Of a stretch of 64,000 nt of DNA, positions 34,190 to 46,500 are shown piece by piece. The DNA is taken from assembly GCA_011009095.1 (NCBI GenBank), contig VTPC01000454.1, positions 29,019 through 93,018 on the forward strand, read 5' to 3'. Below the pieces are notes generated by a model. That model was not told the DNA's origin, made no database searches, and worked only from the letters and a program-made list of their open reading frames with translations. Position 1 is the stretch's first letter. Every line of letters begins with the position of its first letter. This DNA comes from Ignelater luminosus. Taxonomy: Eukaryota; Arthropoda; Insecta; Coleoptera; Elateridae. Position numbers and translations under genes: made by a program.

Positions 34190-36045
34190 TGACAGAAAAG
34201 AATCTACAAACAGATAGAACAGATATGGGCCGGCCAAAAAAATGCCTTGCATAAGAAGGGTGATAGATTAAAATGTGTCAGTTTTAAGGGCATTGCGTTA
34301 TTGGACACCACATACAAGATAATGGCAAGATTATTAAGAAATAGATTAAATGTTGGATTTAGGTGTAATACATAGATCTACAACTAATTAAATTTTCTTA
34401 TTAAAAAAACTCAGGCCACATGCTACAAATATAAAATCACTCTATTCGCACTGTTTATAGATTTCAGTCAAACATATAACAGAGTTGACAGTGAAAAGAT
34501 GTACCAAGCGATGAAGCAGTTAGGAGTGCCGAAAAAGCTGATCAAGTTGATAAAAATGACCCTAGTTAACTCGACATGTGAAATTGCGTGTCAGGGCCAA
34601 AGATCTGAAACATTTCCAGTGAAAAAGAGACTAATATAAGACAGAGTGACCCAATATCCACAACATTGTTCAACCTGGTTCTTGAAATGGTGGTCCGGAA
34701 CAGCAAACTCAAAACAGATGAAACAATCTTTAAGAATGAGCACTACTGTATAGCATACTTAGATGACTTGACAATATTAGCTAAGACTAAAAAAGAGTTG
34801 AAGAGAGTGGTAAGGAGGATTGGCGAAGAGGCGAAGAAGTACGGTTTAGAAATAAACTAGAATAAAACTAAGTAGAACTCAGGCCCATATTAGTTCAGTC
34901 ACTTCTATATTTTGTAACCATTTTTCGGTTCTTTTGGGAAACATTGAAAGATCGTATCAAAAATATTTTTTTGTAATTCTTTTACTGAAAATATCAGTGG
35001 CGTAGATTTTCTACATAATAAAAGAAAGCTCCATCGAAGTTCAATTTTACAAATTTTGCCAAAGAAATGCAAGACTTACAATTATCTCGCAGTTCTAAAT
35101 GCTTAATAACACTAAAAACGGAAATAAAATTTAAGAGTACTCAATTAATTTAAAAATTACAGACAAAAACGTTTATTGTACTGAAGATTTTAAAACTATC
35201 GACCTCCAAAGTACAGACGTTCTGTATATGTACTTGTATGAAAAATGCTTTACTTTTAAATGTTTTACTATCCTTTTGCAGTTATCAGAATATAAGGTAC
35301 ATTCTTTATAGTTTAAAAGCAATCAAAAGTAACAGCAATGAAAGTGGACGAACTAATATCGGCTTGGGTTCTACATTATGGTCATGAGAGCAACGGAAAT
35401 AAACAAAGAAAACGACCTAAGTGTGAACCTAGCTGATGGCAAAAAATACAAATTTGAAAGGGTAGATAAGTTTGTATACCTGGGGTTGGTGACTGACGAC
35501 GAAGGAAAGAAAAAGTATGAGCTAGAGGCAAGGATAGCGAAAGAAAATAAAAGATTAAGCAGTCTCAAATAAAGTCAAAGCACGTATCCAGGAGACGCAA
35601 ACTAAGAGTTTATAAACGGTGATTAGGCCCACGATAACGTACGCTTGTGAGGCATAGATTTTAAATAGGAAAGAGAAGGAAATGCTAGAGGGATGGAAAA
35701 GGGAAATCCTGAGAAGTATCTTTGGTGGAAAAAAGACAGAAGAAGGCTGGGAAAGAAGGGCACGTTGAAAGAATTCCAAGCTAGAGAATGCCCAAACTGG
35801 TTCTTCACAGAAGGTTAATAGACCCAAGAAGGAGTGGAAGACCGAGAAAAGGATGACGGGGCAAGGCGGAGGAAGACCTGAAGTGTATTAAAGTAAAAGA
35901 CTGAAAGAAAAAAGTACTAAAAAAAATAGTTTACCAGATCCAACACAATAGAATAATATAACTCCGACTATAATAAAAGTATATGATAATATTGTAATTT
36001 TGCCCTAGACCTCTAAGGCCTGTAGTGCGTTAATAATAATAAATG
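34190..36045 (+). pseudogene. Non-LTR retrotransposon inserted in the hAT, 5' truncated
   Basis: Starts in the RT fingers (LHKKGDRLKCVSFKGIALLD, about 34255), then LFALFIDFSQTYNRVD (motif A, 34440) and LGVPKKLIKLIKM. Next come FNLVLEMVVRNSKLKT and AYLDDLTILAKTKKEL, which is motif C with YLDD for YADD. The frame is then interrupted by a MITE (34875-35371) and resumes with LSVNLADGKKYKFERVD, KFVYLGLVTDDEGKKKYELE and KREILRSIFGGKKTEEGWER. It ends in an A/T-rich tail with TAATAATAATAA near 36030. It is a different LINE family from that at 2010-4560. Several stops and frameshifts. Confidence 0.85.
34875..35371. mobile_element. TA-inserting MITE, 497 bp, inside the LINE
   Basis: Terminal inverted repeats start GAACTCAGGCCCATATTAGT and its counterpart GAACCCAAGCCGATATTAGT, about 26-36 bp with mismatches. 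They are flanked by TA on both sides (34873-34874 and 35372-35373). Removing the element plus one TA rejoins the LINE frame exactly: NKTK is followed by YIMVMRATEI. A TA duplication suggests Tc1/mariner-type mobilisation. No open frame inside. Confidence 0.88.
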
Positions 36046-36059
36046 TTTCATAGAGTATG

Positions 36060-36560
36060 GTAGCACTCAGAATACATCACGGAATTCTTCTTGAAGATCA
36101 TTTGCATTTACATATATTTGATTTATTTTAGACCGAAAGTATTGACTGGAAACTGTTACAATAATTGTCTAGCGTTTTGTCATCTATATCGTTGAGTTTT
36201 AAAATGTCATATAAAAACTAAAAATTTTTGCTAAGGGTTTCCAGAAACGTGAATCGTTCATTCAGAGAATTAAGGATGATGTCCAAAATATAATTAAAAG
36301 AAAAATTTATTCTCCTCTGTTAAGGGTTCATCGACAGCTTCTTCATAGTCAAATTGACGCTTTTCCTTCTGGTTGTAACTTTAGTTTCGGCGGGAAATTT
36401 TGTACTGCATTCAAGATTCTCTACAATCTTATTAGCAGCAATTTTCATCTAGTCATATTCAGATACCAGATCAAAAGTCTTTTGGCGAGCGCTTGCCAAC
36501 GATACACCTGCACCAGAAACCAAAATCGAAGGGTACCGATAGCGCTTAGACAGAGGCGTA
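36060..36560 (-). pseudogene. hAT transposase, upstream part
   Basis: Minus-strand reading gives SASARQKTFDLVSEYD-like sequence near 36500, then MKIAANKIVENLECSTKFP, RRKSVNFDYEEAVDEPL and, with frameshifts, ILNSLNERFTFLETLSKNF and LYDILKLNDIDDKTLDN. It ends in DLQEEFRD at about 36080. This is the segment that precedes the hATC domain in ZMYM-like hAT proteins and continues in the piece at 33692-34175. The first half of the transposase (BED finger, catalytic core start) was not recognised. Confidence 0.78.
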
Positions 36561-37291
36561 CAATAAATCATAAATCGTATACATCAATATCGCAATAACA
36601 TAGACCAATGTAGAAAAGTGTTGCGTAAAGATTTTTAATTATTGAATGGTTAAAATTGTATTTTGATTTCGCTGCTTATGCCGCCACCTTATGGTGCCGC
36701 CTGATACGGTCGCGTCTTTGTATCATACACTGCACGGTCCTGGGTTTGAAAGTCTGCACCTATGGTTTATTTAATTAGGGATGTTCTCTTTCAAACCAAT
36801 TACAGATTTTTGGAGACCATGAGCATAAGTATGTGATATTTGAGCATTTGGACTCTTATTCTTCTTGTGCAAGCTGAAGATGAGAAGAAAAGTATCTTAA
36901 ATTTTAATTAAATTGACATAGTTTTCCTCCGAGATACAACAGAAAGCTAAGATTTCTAGATATGTAAGTAAACATCTATTTAGAAACAGAATATTTTTTA
37001 CATAATCCGGTGTGCTATGACGACGTCACAAGCTTTATTGAGTTTTTATCAGGACGTTAAACTTCTTATCTAAAGCTGACACAGAGTTTTTAAGTATCAG
37101 TAATGTTTTGCAAAAACCATTTTAGATAGTTTACAGTCTTATTGCCGTTTCTTACACTGCTGGATTTTTTGTTTTATTCTTTCTCTTTGATTGCAGTACT
37201 TTTATCCAAATCAATATTTAATCAACAATAAAGAATAAGTAAAATACCCAAAATATTTTATTGTAACCTTTTTCGATTATTATATTATTAT
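36561..37291. other. Non-coding stretch
   Basis: Includes a GC-richer patch (about 36670-36770). Nothing else supported. Confidence 0.3.
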
Positions 37292-37575
37292 AGCAAGCAA
37301 CTGTCAGTGTCGAAATTTCTGAATATTTCTAGGACTGTACACATTCATTTAATGTGATTATTTTTTTCGAGTATACCTGGAATTTAGTTACAAAAAGTTG
37401 CTAGATGGTTTTAGGTTATGTAGCATTTGACAACTAATTCCAAAAAGCTTAAGCTTGTAAAACTACTAACATGATATTTAAATTATTCATTCATCTCAAC
37501 ACTAAAAGATGAAACTTTCTAATAAGAATTGATGCATCTAGTACCAACCAACTGTCAACCTGACAGTTGCTTGCT
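37292..37575. repeat. 284-bp segment bounded by perfect 16-bp inverted repeat
   Basis: AGCAAGCAACTGTCAG at 37292-37307 and its exact complement at 37560-37575. Homology between the arms stops after 16 nt. The flanks show no clear target duplication and there is no open frame. A MITE remnant is the simplest reading. Confidence 0.5.
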
Positions 37576-40500
37576 GAAGTTAACGAAGTATAGGTGCAAT
37601 GATATAAGAAATAGCAAGTCTCTTTAAGTATTAAAATCGAGAAATAAGAACTGTAAAAAAAGTAATAAACAAATGTGAAATCTGAAAATGTAACACATAC
37701 ATCAAGTAAAGTGTTTTGTTTCTGAATTTCCAAGTTAACTTGATTAAAATACAAAGGGCATTGCTGGCAAGATGTATAATCGGGTTAAATGACTGTAAAT
37801 GGTGTAATATATCAAATCTTCATATTCTAAGTGGCCGGTCACCCTTTGTCCAAAATGTCCACTATCCACTCTTTCACCCTTTCGATAAGGACCGTCCATT
37901 TCTTATCGTACTCGTCCCCTCTAAATGTAACTATAGTACAACAACTTTAACATGATTTAGTTAAACGGGTTGTTTTCGATTTACTGCCTTTTAGAGATTC
38001 CGTCTACTTAAGAAGGATGCAAAATAAAATAAACTTATAAAGAAATAAAGCATTTTTATTATTCCTTAGAGGAAGAATGTTTACTTTTGGATTATCCGAA
38101 CAAGATGCGATTTAAAGTGCATATATTGTCGATATATCTTAGCCGTCACTGCAATCGCATTAGAAATGCTAAAATATGCCATCTGGTGGATGATTTATTA
38201 GGATTAGCGGGACGTAGGGAGTATTTCGTCGTCGCTTGTTTGAAAAAAAAAACTTCCTTTAAACTCTTGCCGTCTTTCTGAATTCTGAATTCCAAGCGAC
38301 AATGGCGTTTGAAAATAGAGCACGGAATTGTTTAGATTGGTTAATTGGTTAGTGCAGAAATACGCCACTTACTCTACCCTAAAATCTCTTAACATTCTTA
38401 ACAACAGCCCGTTCGAATGTGAATAAGTTTCAAATTAGCCAACTATTAATTTAAACACTTAACGAAATCGAAAGTCAATTACGGTTGGAAAGAATTGGTT
38501 TTTCTTAAATTTCGCTTGTATATAAAGAGCGTCCCTTTCGGAAATTTTCGATCAAGCGTACAGCTTAACAATCGCCCCTTTCCGGAGCAAGTGAGTTTGA
38601 GTTTGGTTCGAAGGGGTGGCATTGATTACAAAACTAATCAAATGAGGGTATCGGGGCGTTGCGTTGGTAAGATGCGAGAGAAAAAAATATTTTCCAAAGT
38701 ATAAATTAATTTCCTAGAGAACATTTTGAGAGCAATGTTTGGAGAAAAGGGGAATTTTATATTTAATATTTTTTTATTTGTTTTTTTAATTGAAAATGAT
38801 AGTGAATATAAGTATATGATTTCAAAAACTAATTTAGTAAATAAAGTCAAATTTATGCTAAAGCAACTCTCATGAAAGCTGTTCACAAAGTGCTAATGAC
38901 GTAATAATAATGGCTTTTCGCAATTAATATCGCATAATGTTAAACGATGCCGTCATATTGTTTCAAAATGGGCAGGATTTGCATTAATTATCATAGTCAT
39001 TTAAATAAAGCGCCAGAATACTTTACAAGACATATTTAAGCGCCTACTTCACTCTAATTATAATTAAGTTCTACATAACTTCCCCATTTTAGATTTTTTT
39101 TGTGATGTAATTAAAGATGACATGCACAACTAAGAGTTTTTTATAAATAGAAAGTAGTTCGAAGAGGTGAGATTTAATTATTTAATATGCAAACTAAGAA
39201 AATAGATGAACATTTTTGACTTTCAAAATATCAGTTGCAGTAACTGAGAAACTGGTTAGGAAATTTCCAAATCTGTTTTAACATTTATTAGAAAAACTTC
39301 TTGTTAACAGGAAGAAGCCATTCAAGAAAATTGAATCGCAGAGTGGGTTGTGTAATACTGAACAAAATATTTTAATTGAAAGTCATTAGTATTAATGTTG
39401 GGTCATACTTGATACTGTTACCCAGTTAATAGACAACATTTTGAAGCACATCGCATCTTTCTCCTTTTATTTGTCCACTTAGTAAGGATGATACTCTTCG
39501 AATTATATTTATAAATTGTTTTCTCCGTCAAGAAGATGAACAACGGTGTAGATTGAATTAGATATAAAGGAAAGAAAATTTAGAAAATGAGAGATAATGT
39601 GTTACAATCCCTCTTGAGGCTTGCTCAACTTAACACATCAATTGCTGAAACAACGGACTCCTGAGACTCATCAGTTTCCTGTATGAAAGAGGCTTGTGCC
39701 AAACAGACTGCAGTCGCACCCATAACCAATATTTATTTTTCTTCTTTCTGCTTTTATGAAAAGTAGATATCGGATTATTTTTCACCTTCTTTCTTTCTTT
39801 CCCTTTACTTTTCTTTTCATTTCTAGTTTACCAGGATCATTCAATACGTCACGAAGGTTATATCATTGTGGAATAATCGTACTGGCATGTATATAATCTT
39901 CTGACTTACATACGTGTCAACTGACAGAACTAATGTCTACAACGTCAAAAAACACCAACATGGAATATATTAAAAGTGAAATTAAGAATAATACGAATTT
40001 AGAAACAATTTTTTTGCAACTACTACATAAAACCACAATAAACTCTTAACTTAGCTACTTCAGTAAGACGAGCAACTAGTAGAGGAATAAGTTAGTGGAA
40101 CGAGAATTTTACACAACTAAGAAAAAGAACAGGCGAGTGAGAAAAAACACTCTTAGATTCTTACTGAATTCAACAAACCAAATTTGTAAGGCCAAAAAGA
40201 ATTCATGGCGGAAACTATCAGTAAGTTGGAAAAACTTTCAAAACAGCTCAGCTCCAGGAGAGTAGCCAACGACCCTATACAATCTGTTTGTTGGTAGAAT
40301 TCAGAGAACAGGCAAGAAGCACTCAGAAATTTGCAAGAAGAATTCATAATAAAATAATCGTTTGTTTGTTCTGAAAAGCCTTTTTGATTTATGTACGTCC
40401 TTCGTGGGTCGCTGACTTAGTAGTACGTGACTTCCCAGATTTGTCGTTGGACTTAGATTGTATGCAATATTTGAAAGCCTGCAGGTAATGGTTAAATCAC

Positions 40501-41956
40501 TCTGGCGCTCTAAGCTCTCAAACCAAACCTCTTAGTTATTATCTATACTAGGTGTCGGTCATTCGATATGATAGAAACCTTTTTATCATACTAGTACGCA
40601 AAGGTGAGCAATATTCTATAAAAATTTTAAAAGCTTGAGTAGTCTTATCTAAGTAAATTTATTTATCTATTTAATTTGTGTACTTTACAAAAAAGATATT
40701 TTTTGTTGCAAATAAGACGGTACTTTTTTTTCTATTTCTAAAGCAGTTTCTGTGTGCAATATATTCATCGTCTAGGAGAGTTTAAGACACCAAATGCTGC
40801 CCAATTGTTCCGACTTTCATTGTATCTTTAGCTTGAAGTTAGTTGTTGGTAATTTCTTGAGTTTGAAAAGTGATTGGATTTGTTCTACATTCCTATACAA
40901 GATGTGGCATTTACATTTAAATTCTTGCCTTCCTGCGCAGCTATTAATAGTTGTAGATCTCCAGGTTTTTGGGCACCTTCACCTATCGAGAAACTTTCCG
41001 ATTTTTGTAAGCATTCTAAGTAGGTTTTACATTCTTAGAGACTTTTATGATCTTACAAGTTGCTATTTAGGACGTTATTACTTCATGAGCCTTTACAGAA
41101 CTCTGAATTTTAGCGATATCGTAAGTACTCTCAGACTTTGTGGGCCACCGCAGCCTTTGTATCCGCTGATTCAGGAGAATATCGAGATCAGGTTGGGTTA
41201 CTTTACTTTACTTACTATTTCTTACTCTCTTCATTTTCTTGTATTGTTAAGTTAGCATTGATTGGTGATACTGCATCAATAATGGCACGTATAAACTGTA
41301 AGATAATCTGTAATTTTATCCATGTACCATTTATAATAAGAAAGGTAAGAAAGTGTCTCACCAGAGGGTTCCAGGTCATCGTAGCATTCTAAGTTTTGAT
41401 CATCGACGGGCTTACCCAAGTAGCAGATTCGAAGGCTTCCGTTAACATGATTAACATGATCTAGAGTGAAGCAATCTTCGGATATTATAGAACATGACTC
41501 AAGTAGGGGCAATAAAAACATATTTTACAAAATATTCTAAAACGAATAAGACCAAACATTTTTAAAGCAAAATTCTTGTTTTATTGTCTTTCCAAAAAAA
41601 GAAGAGAAGCACTGATTTAGTTAGTTTGCTATTTGTATTGGAGATGACATTAATCCAATCATATCGATTATTAGAATTTACATGAAAGTACTTTGAATTC
41701 GTAAGAAGAGTATTCAAACCTTGCTTCATATTTTTAAGCTTTTGGGAGAAAAACATTTTTATCAGGTACGCAACGAATGTGCAGTATGGCACATTAAGTA
41801 CTTTACGGAACATAGTCTCCAATTAAAACTTTAAAGTGCGACAGTTTTCAAACGTGTAATATTGTGCGCTCGATACAAATACGAATCCAAGCCGGACTCC
41901 CAATATTAGCGGACCTGAAAGCCTTAGAATAATAAAGATCTCAAAAGATCTACTGA
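37576..41956. other. Non-coding stretch, 4.4 kb
   Basis: Several open frames occur, the longest 153 codons at 40794-41255 (+). None shows recognisable domains or splice context. No element ends identified. Confidence 0.35.
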
Positions 41957-42755
41957 TTGTTATTAGAATTTCGACACTGGTATGCTGATGATCTCGTCGT
42001 GTTCATTTCAGGAAAACAGACTGAAACTGTTTCGGAGTTTATACAACAAACTCTAGTTATACCAAAACACTGTTGCACCAAAAAACACCTTAGCGTAAAT
42101 CCGGAAAAGACAACATTAACACTCTTTACCAGGAAAAGAAAAGAAAATAAATTGACTCTTGGCCTTCAACGAGCAACTGTATATAAACCAGGAATTCAAA
42201 TATGAAGGTGTAACACAGAATGCAAAGCTAACGTGGAACTTGTGTATGAGAGAAACGGTAAATACAAGCAAACCGAACGAGTCTTGGACAAAACCTGAAG
42301 TCTTAAAACACACATGGTATACTGGCTGTACACAGTTGTACTACAACCACGGAAAGGTAGATCAAAGGCAAGCTACTATATCATCTATCATTAAAGAAAA
42401 AACAACAATAGCAGCATGCAGACTAAAATGCAGTGTAAATTGGAACATACCACAATTCATTATCTTTAACTTACTATTAGAGATGGGTAGTGATACTGCG
42501 GCAGTAAGTCAGAACTGTAAGGGACCCTACAATAGGATTGTCTGGGATAAAGAGAAATGTTGTCAACCAAGAAAACTTATTCCTTATATGAACAGATCCA
42601 CAACTGACGGTGAAATACATCCTGAAATAATTGAAAATGCTCGAAATGTAGCGCTTATATGTACCACCGAAGATACATGTTACAGTTTTTCAAGCTGAAA
42701 TACAGGCCATTGCTGCTTGTCTGTCGGTAGGAACCACCAATCAAAGCAGGGTTAT
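41957..42755 (+). pseudogene. Jockey/R1-like LINE fragment (RT end and RNase H start)
   Basis: Begins at RT motif C, RHWYADDLVVFISGKQTETV, then HLSVNPEKTTLTLFTRKRKE. After a frameshift it continues FKYEGVTQNAKLTWN, the thumb region HTWYTGCTQLYYN and AACRLKCSVNW. The end is a partial RNase H domain: TVFQAEIQAIAACLSVGTTN in the second frame at about 42682-42740. Everything before motif C is missing. The sequence then changes without a gap into a mariner transposase at about 42760. Confidence 0.82.
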
Positions 42756-42759
42756 CCTT

Positions 42760-43595
42760 ATTTTAAAGCTAATGAGGAGATTGTTGGCTTTATATTGCAT
42801 GAGCATTTGACTATGAGAAAGCTCTGCTCAAAGTGGGTGCCGCGTTTGCTCACTGTTCACCAAAAACAAGAACGTGTTGATGTTTCTGAGCAGTGTTTGG
42901 CCATGTTTAAACGTAACAAACCGGAATTTTTTGCGTCGATATGTGACAATGGATGAAACATGGATCCATCACTTCACTCCGGAATCAAAACGATCGTCAT
43001 CTGAGTGGACAGCAACTGGTGAACCTCGTCCAAAGCGACCGAAAGCACAATAATCGGCTGGAAAGGTTATGGCCTCGGTATTTTGGGATGTGCGTGGTGT
43101 AATATTCATCGACTATCTTGAGAAGGGAAATACCATCAACAGTGAATATTATATAGCGTTATTGGAGCGTTTGAAGGCCGAAATTGCAAAGACACGACCG
43201 CATATGGCAAAGAAAAAAATTTTGTTTCATCAAGACAACGCACCGTGTCACAAGTCAATCAAAACAATGGCAAAACTGCATGAATTGAACTTCGAATTGC
43301 TCCCACATCCACCGTATTCGCCAGATTTGCTCCAAGCGACTACTGGCTGTTCGCAGACCAAAAAAAAATGCTTGCCGGTAAGAAATTTCGCTCGAATGAA
43401 GAGGTTATCGCTGAAACTGAGTCCTATTTTGAGGCAAAAGATAAATCGTTCTACAAAAGTGGTATTGAAATGTTAGAGCGGCGCTGGAATGATTGCGTTG
43501 TTCTTGATGAAAATTACGTTGATGAATAAAGCTAATTTTGAACAAAAAAACGTGTTTTCTTTGTTAGGCCTGGGACTTTTCAGCCCATGTGTTAG
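42760..43595 (+). pseudogene. mariner transposase, 5' truncated
   Basis: Starts within the N-terminal DNA-binding half (HLTMRKLCSKWVPRLLTV). It keeps the mariner DD34D signature in pieces: VTMDETWIHHFTPES (first Asp; frameshift just before it at about 42945), ILFHQDNAPCHKS (second Asp), and PHPPYSPDL followed after a one-base shift by PSDYWLFAD (third Asp). It ends IEMLERRWNDCVVLDENYVD at the stop, 43527-43529. An in-frame TAA (43050) and the frameshifts make it inactive. The 3' TIR is probably 43563-43592 (GGCCTGGGACTTTTCAGCCC), followed by TA. The 5' TIR is absent. Confidence 0.93.
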
Positions 43596-46500
43596 AAACT
43601 ATTAACAGTGAAGAAAAACAATAAATTACCACAAAAAAAAGAAAATTGAGGAAAAGCGTGGTATTTTATTATGGATAATAAGAATGAGGGTTTTCGATTT
43701 TACTTATTATGTCAGAAATGTCACACCTCATACATAAACGCAAAGCACGGTAGAAACAGAAGTCGAATGGTGTCTTTCTTCTGAAGATCAGATTTTTAGA
43801 TGGATCATTTAATAATATTCCTTTCAATTTTTTTGTCCATGTGTCTCAGATTTTTTGTCTATAATTATTATCTATTAATATAATTATTCTAATCACCAAA
43901 ACTATTACTTTGGGATTTCGAAGTAGTAGTAGGTATGTATCTAACGTATTTTACGAGTTTCCTTTCTTTACTTTTCTACTTATCTAGATACACATCTAAA
44001 TCTTAATAGACAAATTGAAAGGAAAGCATTCAAAAATTACAATTTAATTGCAACAATAAAATATTATTAATGTATGGGACACACATTTGGTACGAACTTT
44101 CATCAAAACTGTTTATAAATATTTTTATTTTCCTTCTTATAAGACTGTAATTTATTGCAGAGATCAAGGAAATTAAGTTCAATTTTGTGAGGCGACATTA
44201 AATTTAAGAATTACTATTTTATAGCGTTAAATAATTAAACATTTAGAACTTTGCTTCAGGAAGAATTTTTCGATTAAGGAATTTCACAAAAATGCCTGCC
44301 ACAATTTCGGAATAATCTTGGGCAACAGAGCATAACAAAATTACTGATAGTTGCTTTCATTAGGAAGAAGAAGCAAACAAAAGTAGTTTCGTACAAAAAA
44401 TTTCTGTCAGATGACGTAACAATGGATGTCGTTGCGCGGTCAATGTTATGCTGTGATGCGATTTTTCCACGTCAGCACAAGGCGACTCTTTGTCTGATAA
44501 CGGACGTCTTTTATCAGGGGTGTAGGTTCTATTGGGGGCAAGAATTAATTTTTAAGAGGTTTCATAATATTTGTGGATTCTATACTTTAATTCTGTTTAA
44601 TTTTCGTTTGTAAGATTAATTATTTTTGAAAATGAATTAAAATTTTCTAAAGGTTCTATAGAAGCTTATGGTTCGCTTGAAAGTGAGAAACTTTTATTTT
44701 GATTTTTGTTTTTTCTAATTACTCTCGGTAGATTAAATTGGAAAATTGCAAGTGAGTATCTTTGAGAATGTGCAGCCACTGGTGATATTAGTACATAGGG
44801 GTGTGTGATGATGTGACAGGGGGTGCAGAGAGGGAGGTTAGGAATGCATAAGGGTTGGGAATGTCGGTGACATCGCATTAATCTCTCTGAATTAAGATGC
44901 CGGCTCAATCATTGCCTTACTCGCCCTTTTTGTTAGTTGTTTGTTTAAGTTTTGTTGCCTTTTTTCCCTTGACTTGCTCCACTTTTTTTTGGTTTTTCAT
45001 ACTTGAAAGCACTAAATGTTGTTTTTGAAAGATACATCTTGTTTGTTAAAGTAAAAAAATAAAATATTTTTTGTGTAAGATATCTTTCGAAAAATTCGCT
45101 ATTTATAAATCTGAATTTTTGACCCAATTTTTCTCAATTTTCAATAAGGAGATAAATTGTATCCTATTTTTTATAGTTATGTTGGTGTGTTCGTAAATAA
45201 TCTTTTTAATCAGATGAGATATCTTATTGTTAGTATTGAAACATCAAAACAAACACAGCAAATATATTAAATGTATAGTTAGTACAAAATAAATTTCCCT
45301 GTGCGACATAGTCACCGGAAGGAAGTTAAAACTTAGGGGATTTTTAAGTCACGTCGCGTATTTTACTTCTCGTTTTTGTCGAATTCGCATTCGTGGGAAA
45401 AAGATGGAGTGTTAACGTTTTTGGAGGTTTGCAGTGTTTGACATAAATAGTAGATGTATTGCTTTTGGGGTTACTATGATCTCTTTCTGTCTCTCAGGGA
45501 TGGACTTTTACTTTTGATTCTCTCTTACCAACAATCACTACAACTTCATCTGATTTAAGATTTTTCATAGAAGAATTTGTTACTAAAATATTTAATAGAA
45601 GTTAAAATAGTTTTAATAATTTTAATAATTTTAATCAGAAAGAAATTCGGTATAATTCGACCGAAATTAGCTTGAAAGAATTAAATTTTATGAATTATAA
45701 TAAAATGGGAAGATTTCAAGATAAAAATTAAATATTAAAATATATTAAAGTAAATGGGACATTTTTTAAGTACGCTCCTGGCCTAGATTTTTCCGGAGCA
45801 GTCCGGAGACTCGAAGATCCGGGCAGGCTCCGGCTCATTTTTCACTCCCCAAAAAACATCAGTACGCCTTCCCAGTTTTTTTTCTGTCGAATACAATTTT
45901 TTGTTGTATTTTAGTTGGAAACACAGGACATGAGAAGCGCTTACACAAAAATCGTTTCCATTAACTTGGATAGAGATTTTTGCTTCTTTACAATTTCATA
46001 AAAAATAAAAATTAACAAAAAAAAGTAACAAGCAATTTATTATAATTAAAAACCAAACATTTACGATTTTACTTTCGAAATTTTTTGAGACCTTTCTAGA
46101 AATAATTCAGAAACGTTAAAAATACTAAATTCTAGTAAAACTAAAAACGAACATGATAATTTAGACAAAAAACTAATAAAAAATACAACTATAAGGAAAT
46201 GTAAAATCTAGAAATATCCTGAAGGTATTTTTTCCATGTCAGTGTTTAGTAATCCCCGGACAGACGTTCTAATTCCCCCCGAAACAGTTTTGTGACACAC
46301 GATTAAAACAAAATGTCACTCTAATCTTCCTTGTGCTACCCTTAACAAGTATTTACATATCTCGACGTCCTAATTCCCTTAAAATTTTTGCAGGCACCAC
46401 GTTGTTGTATTTTTACACCAATAATTACCCAACGAATTTAAATTCTTTTGATATAAAAGTTAAAAACCAACCATAAGATACTTAAAATAATTAAACCGAG

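Noticed and set aside
36670..36790. tRNA-derived SINE suggested by GGTCCTGGGTTTGAAAG (B-box like)
   Set aside because: No convincing A box, no tRNA fold and no poly(A) or simple-repeat tail was found.
40794..41255. 153-codon plus-strand frame
   Set aside because: Hydrophobic but without an ordered membrane pattern or known motif; the reverse strand is also uninformative. It may be a chance frame.
45790..45835. Hairpin with CCGGAGC/GCTCCGG as a possible structured RNA
   Set aside because: A 7-bp stem in one GC-rich patch is too little evidence for an RNA gene.
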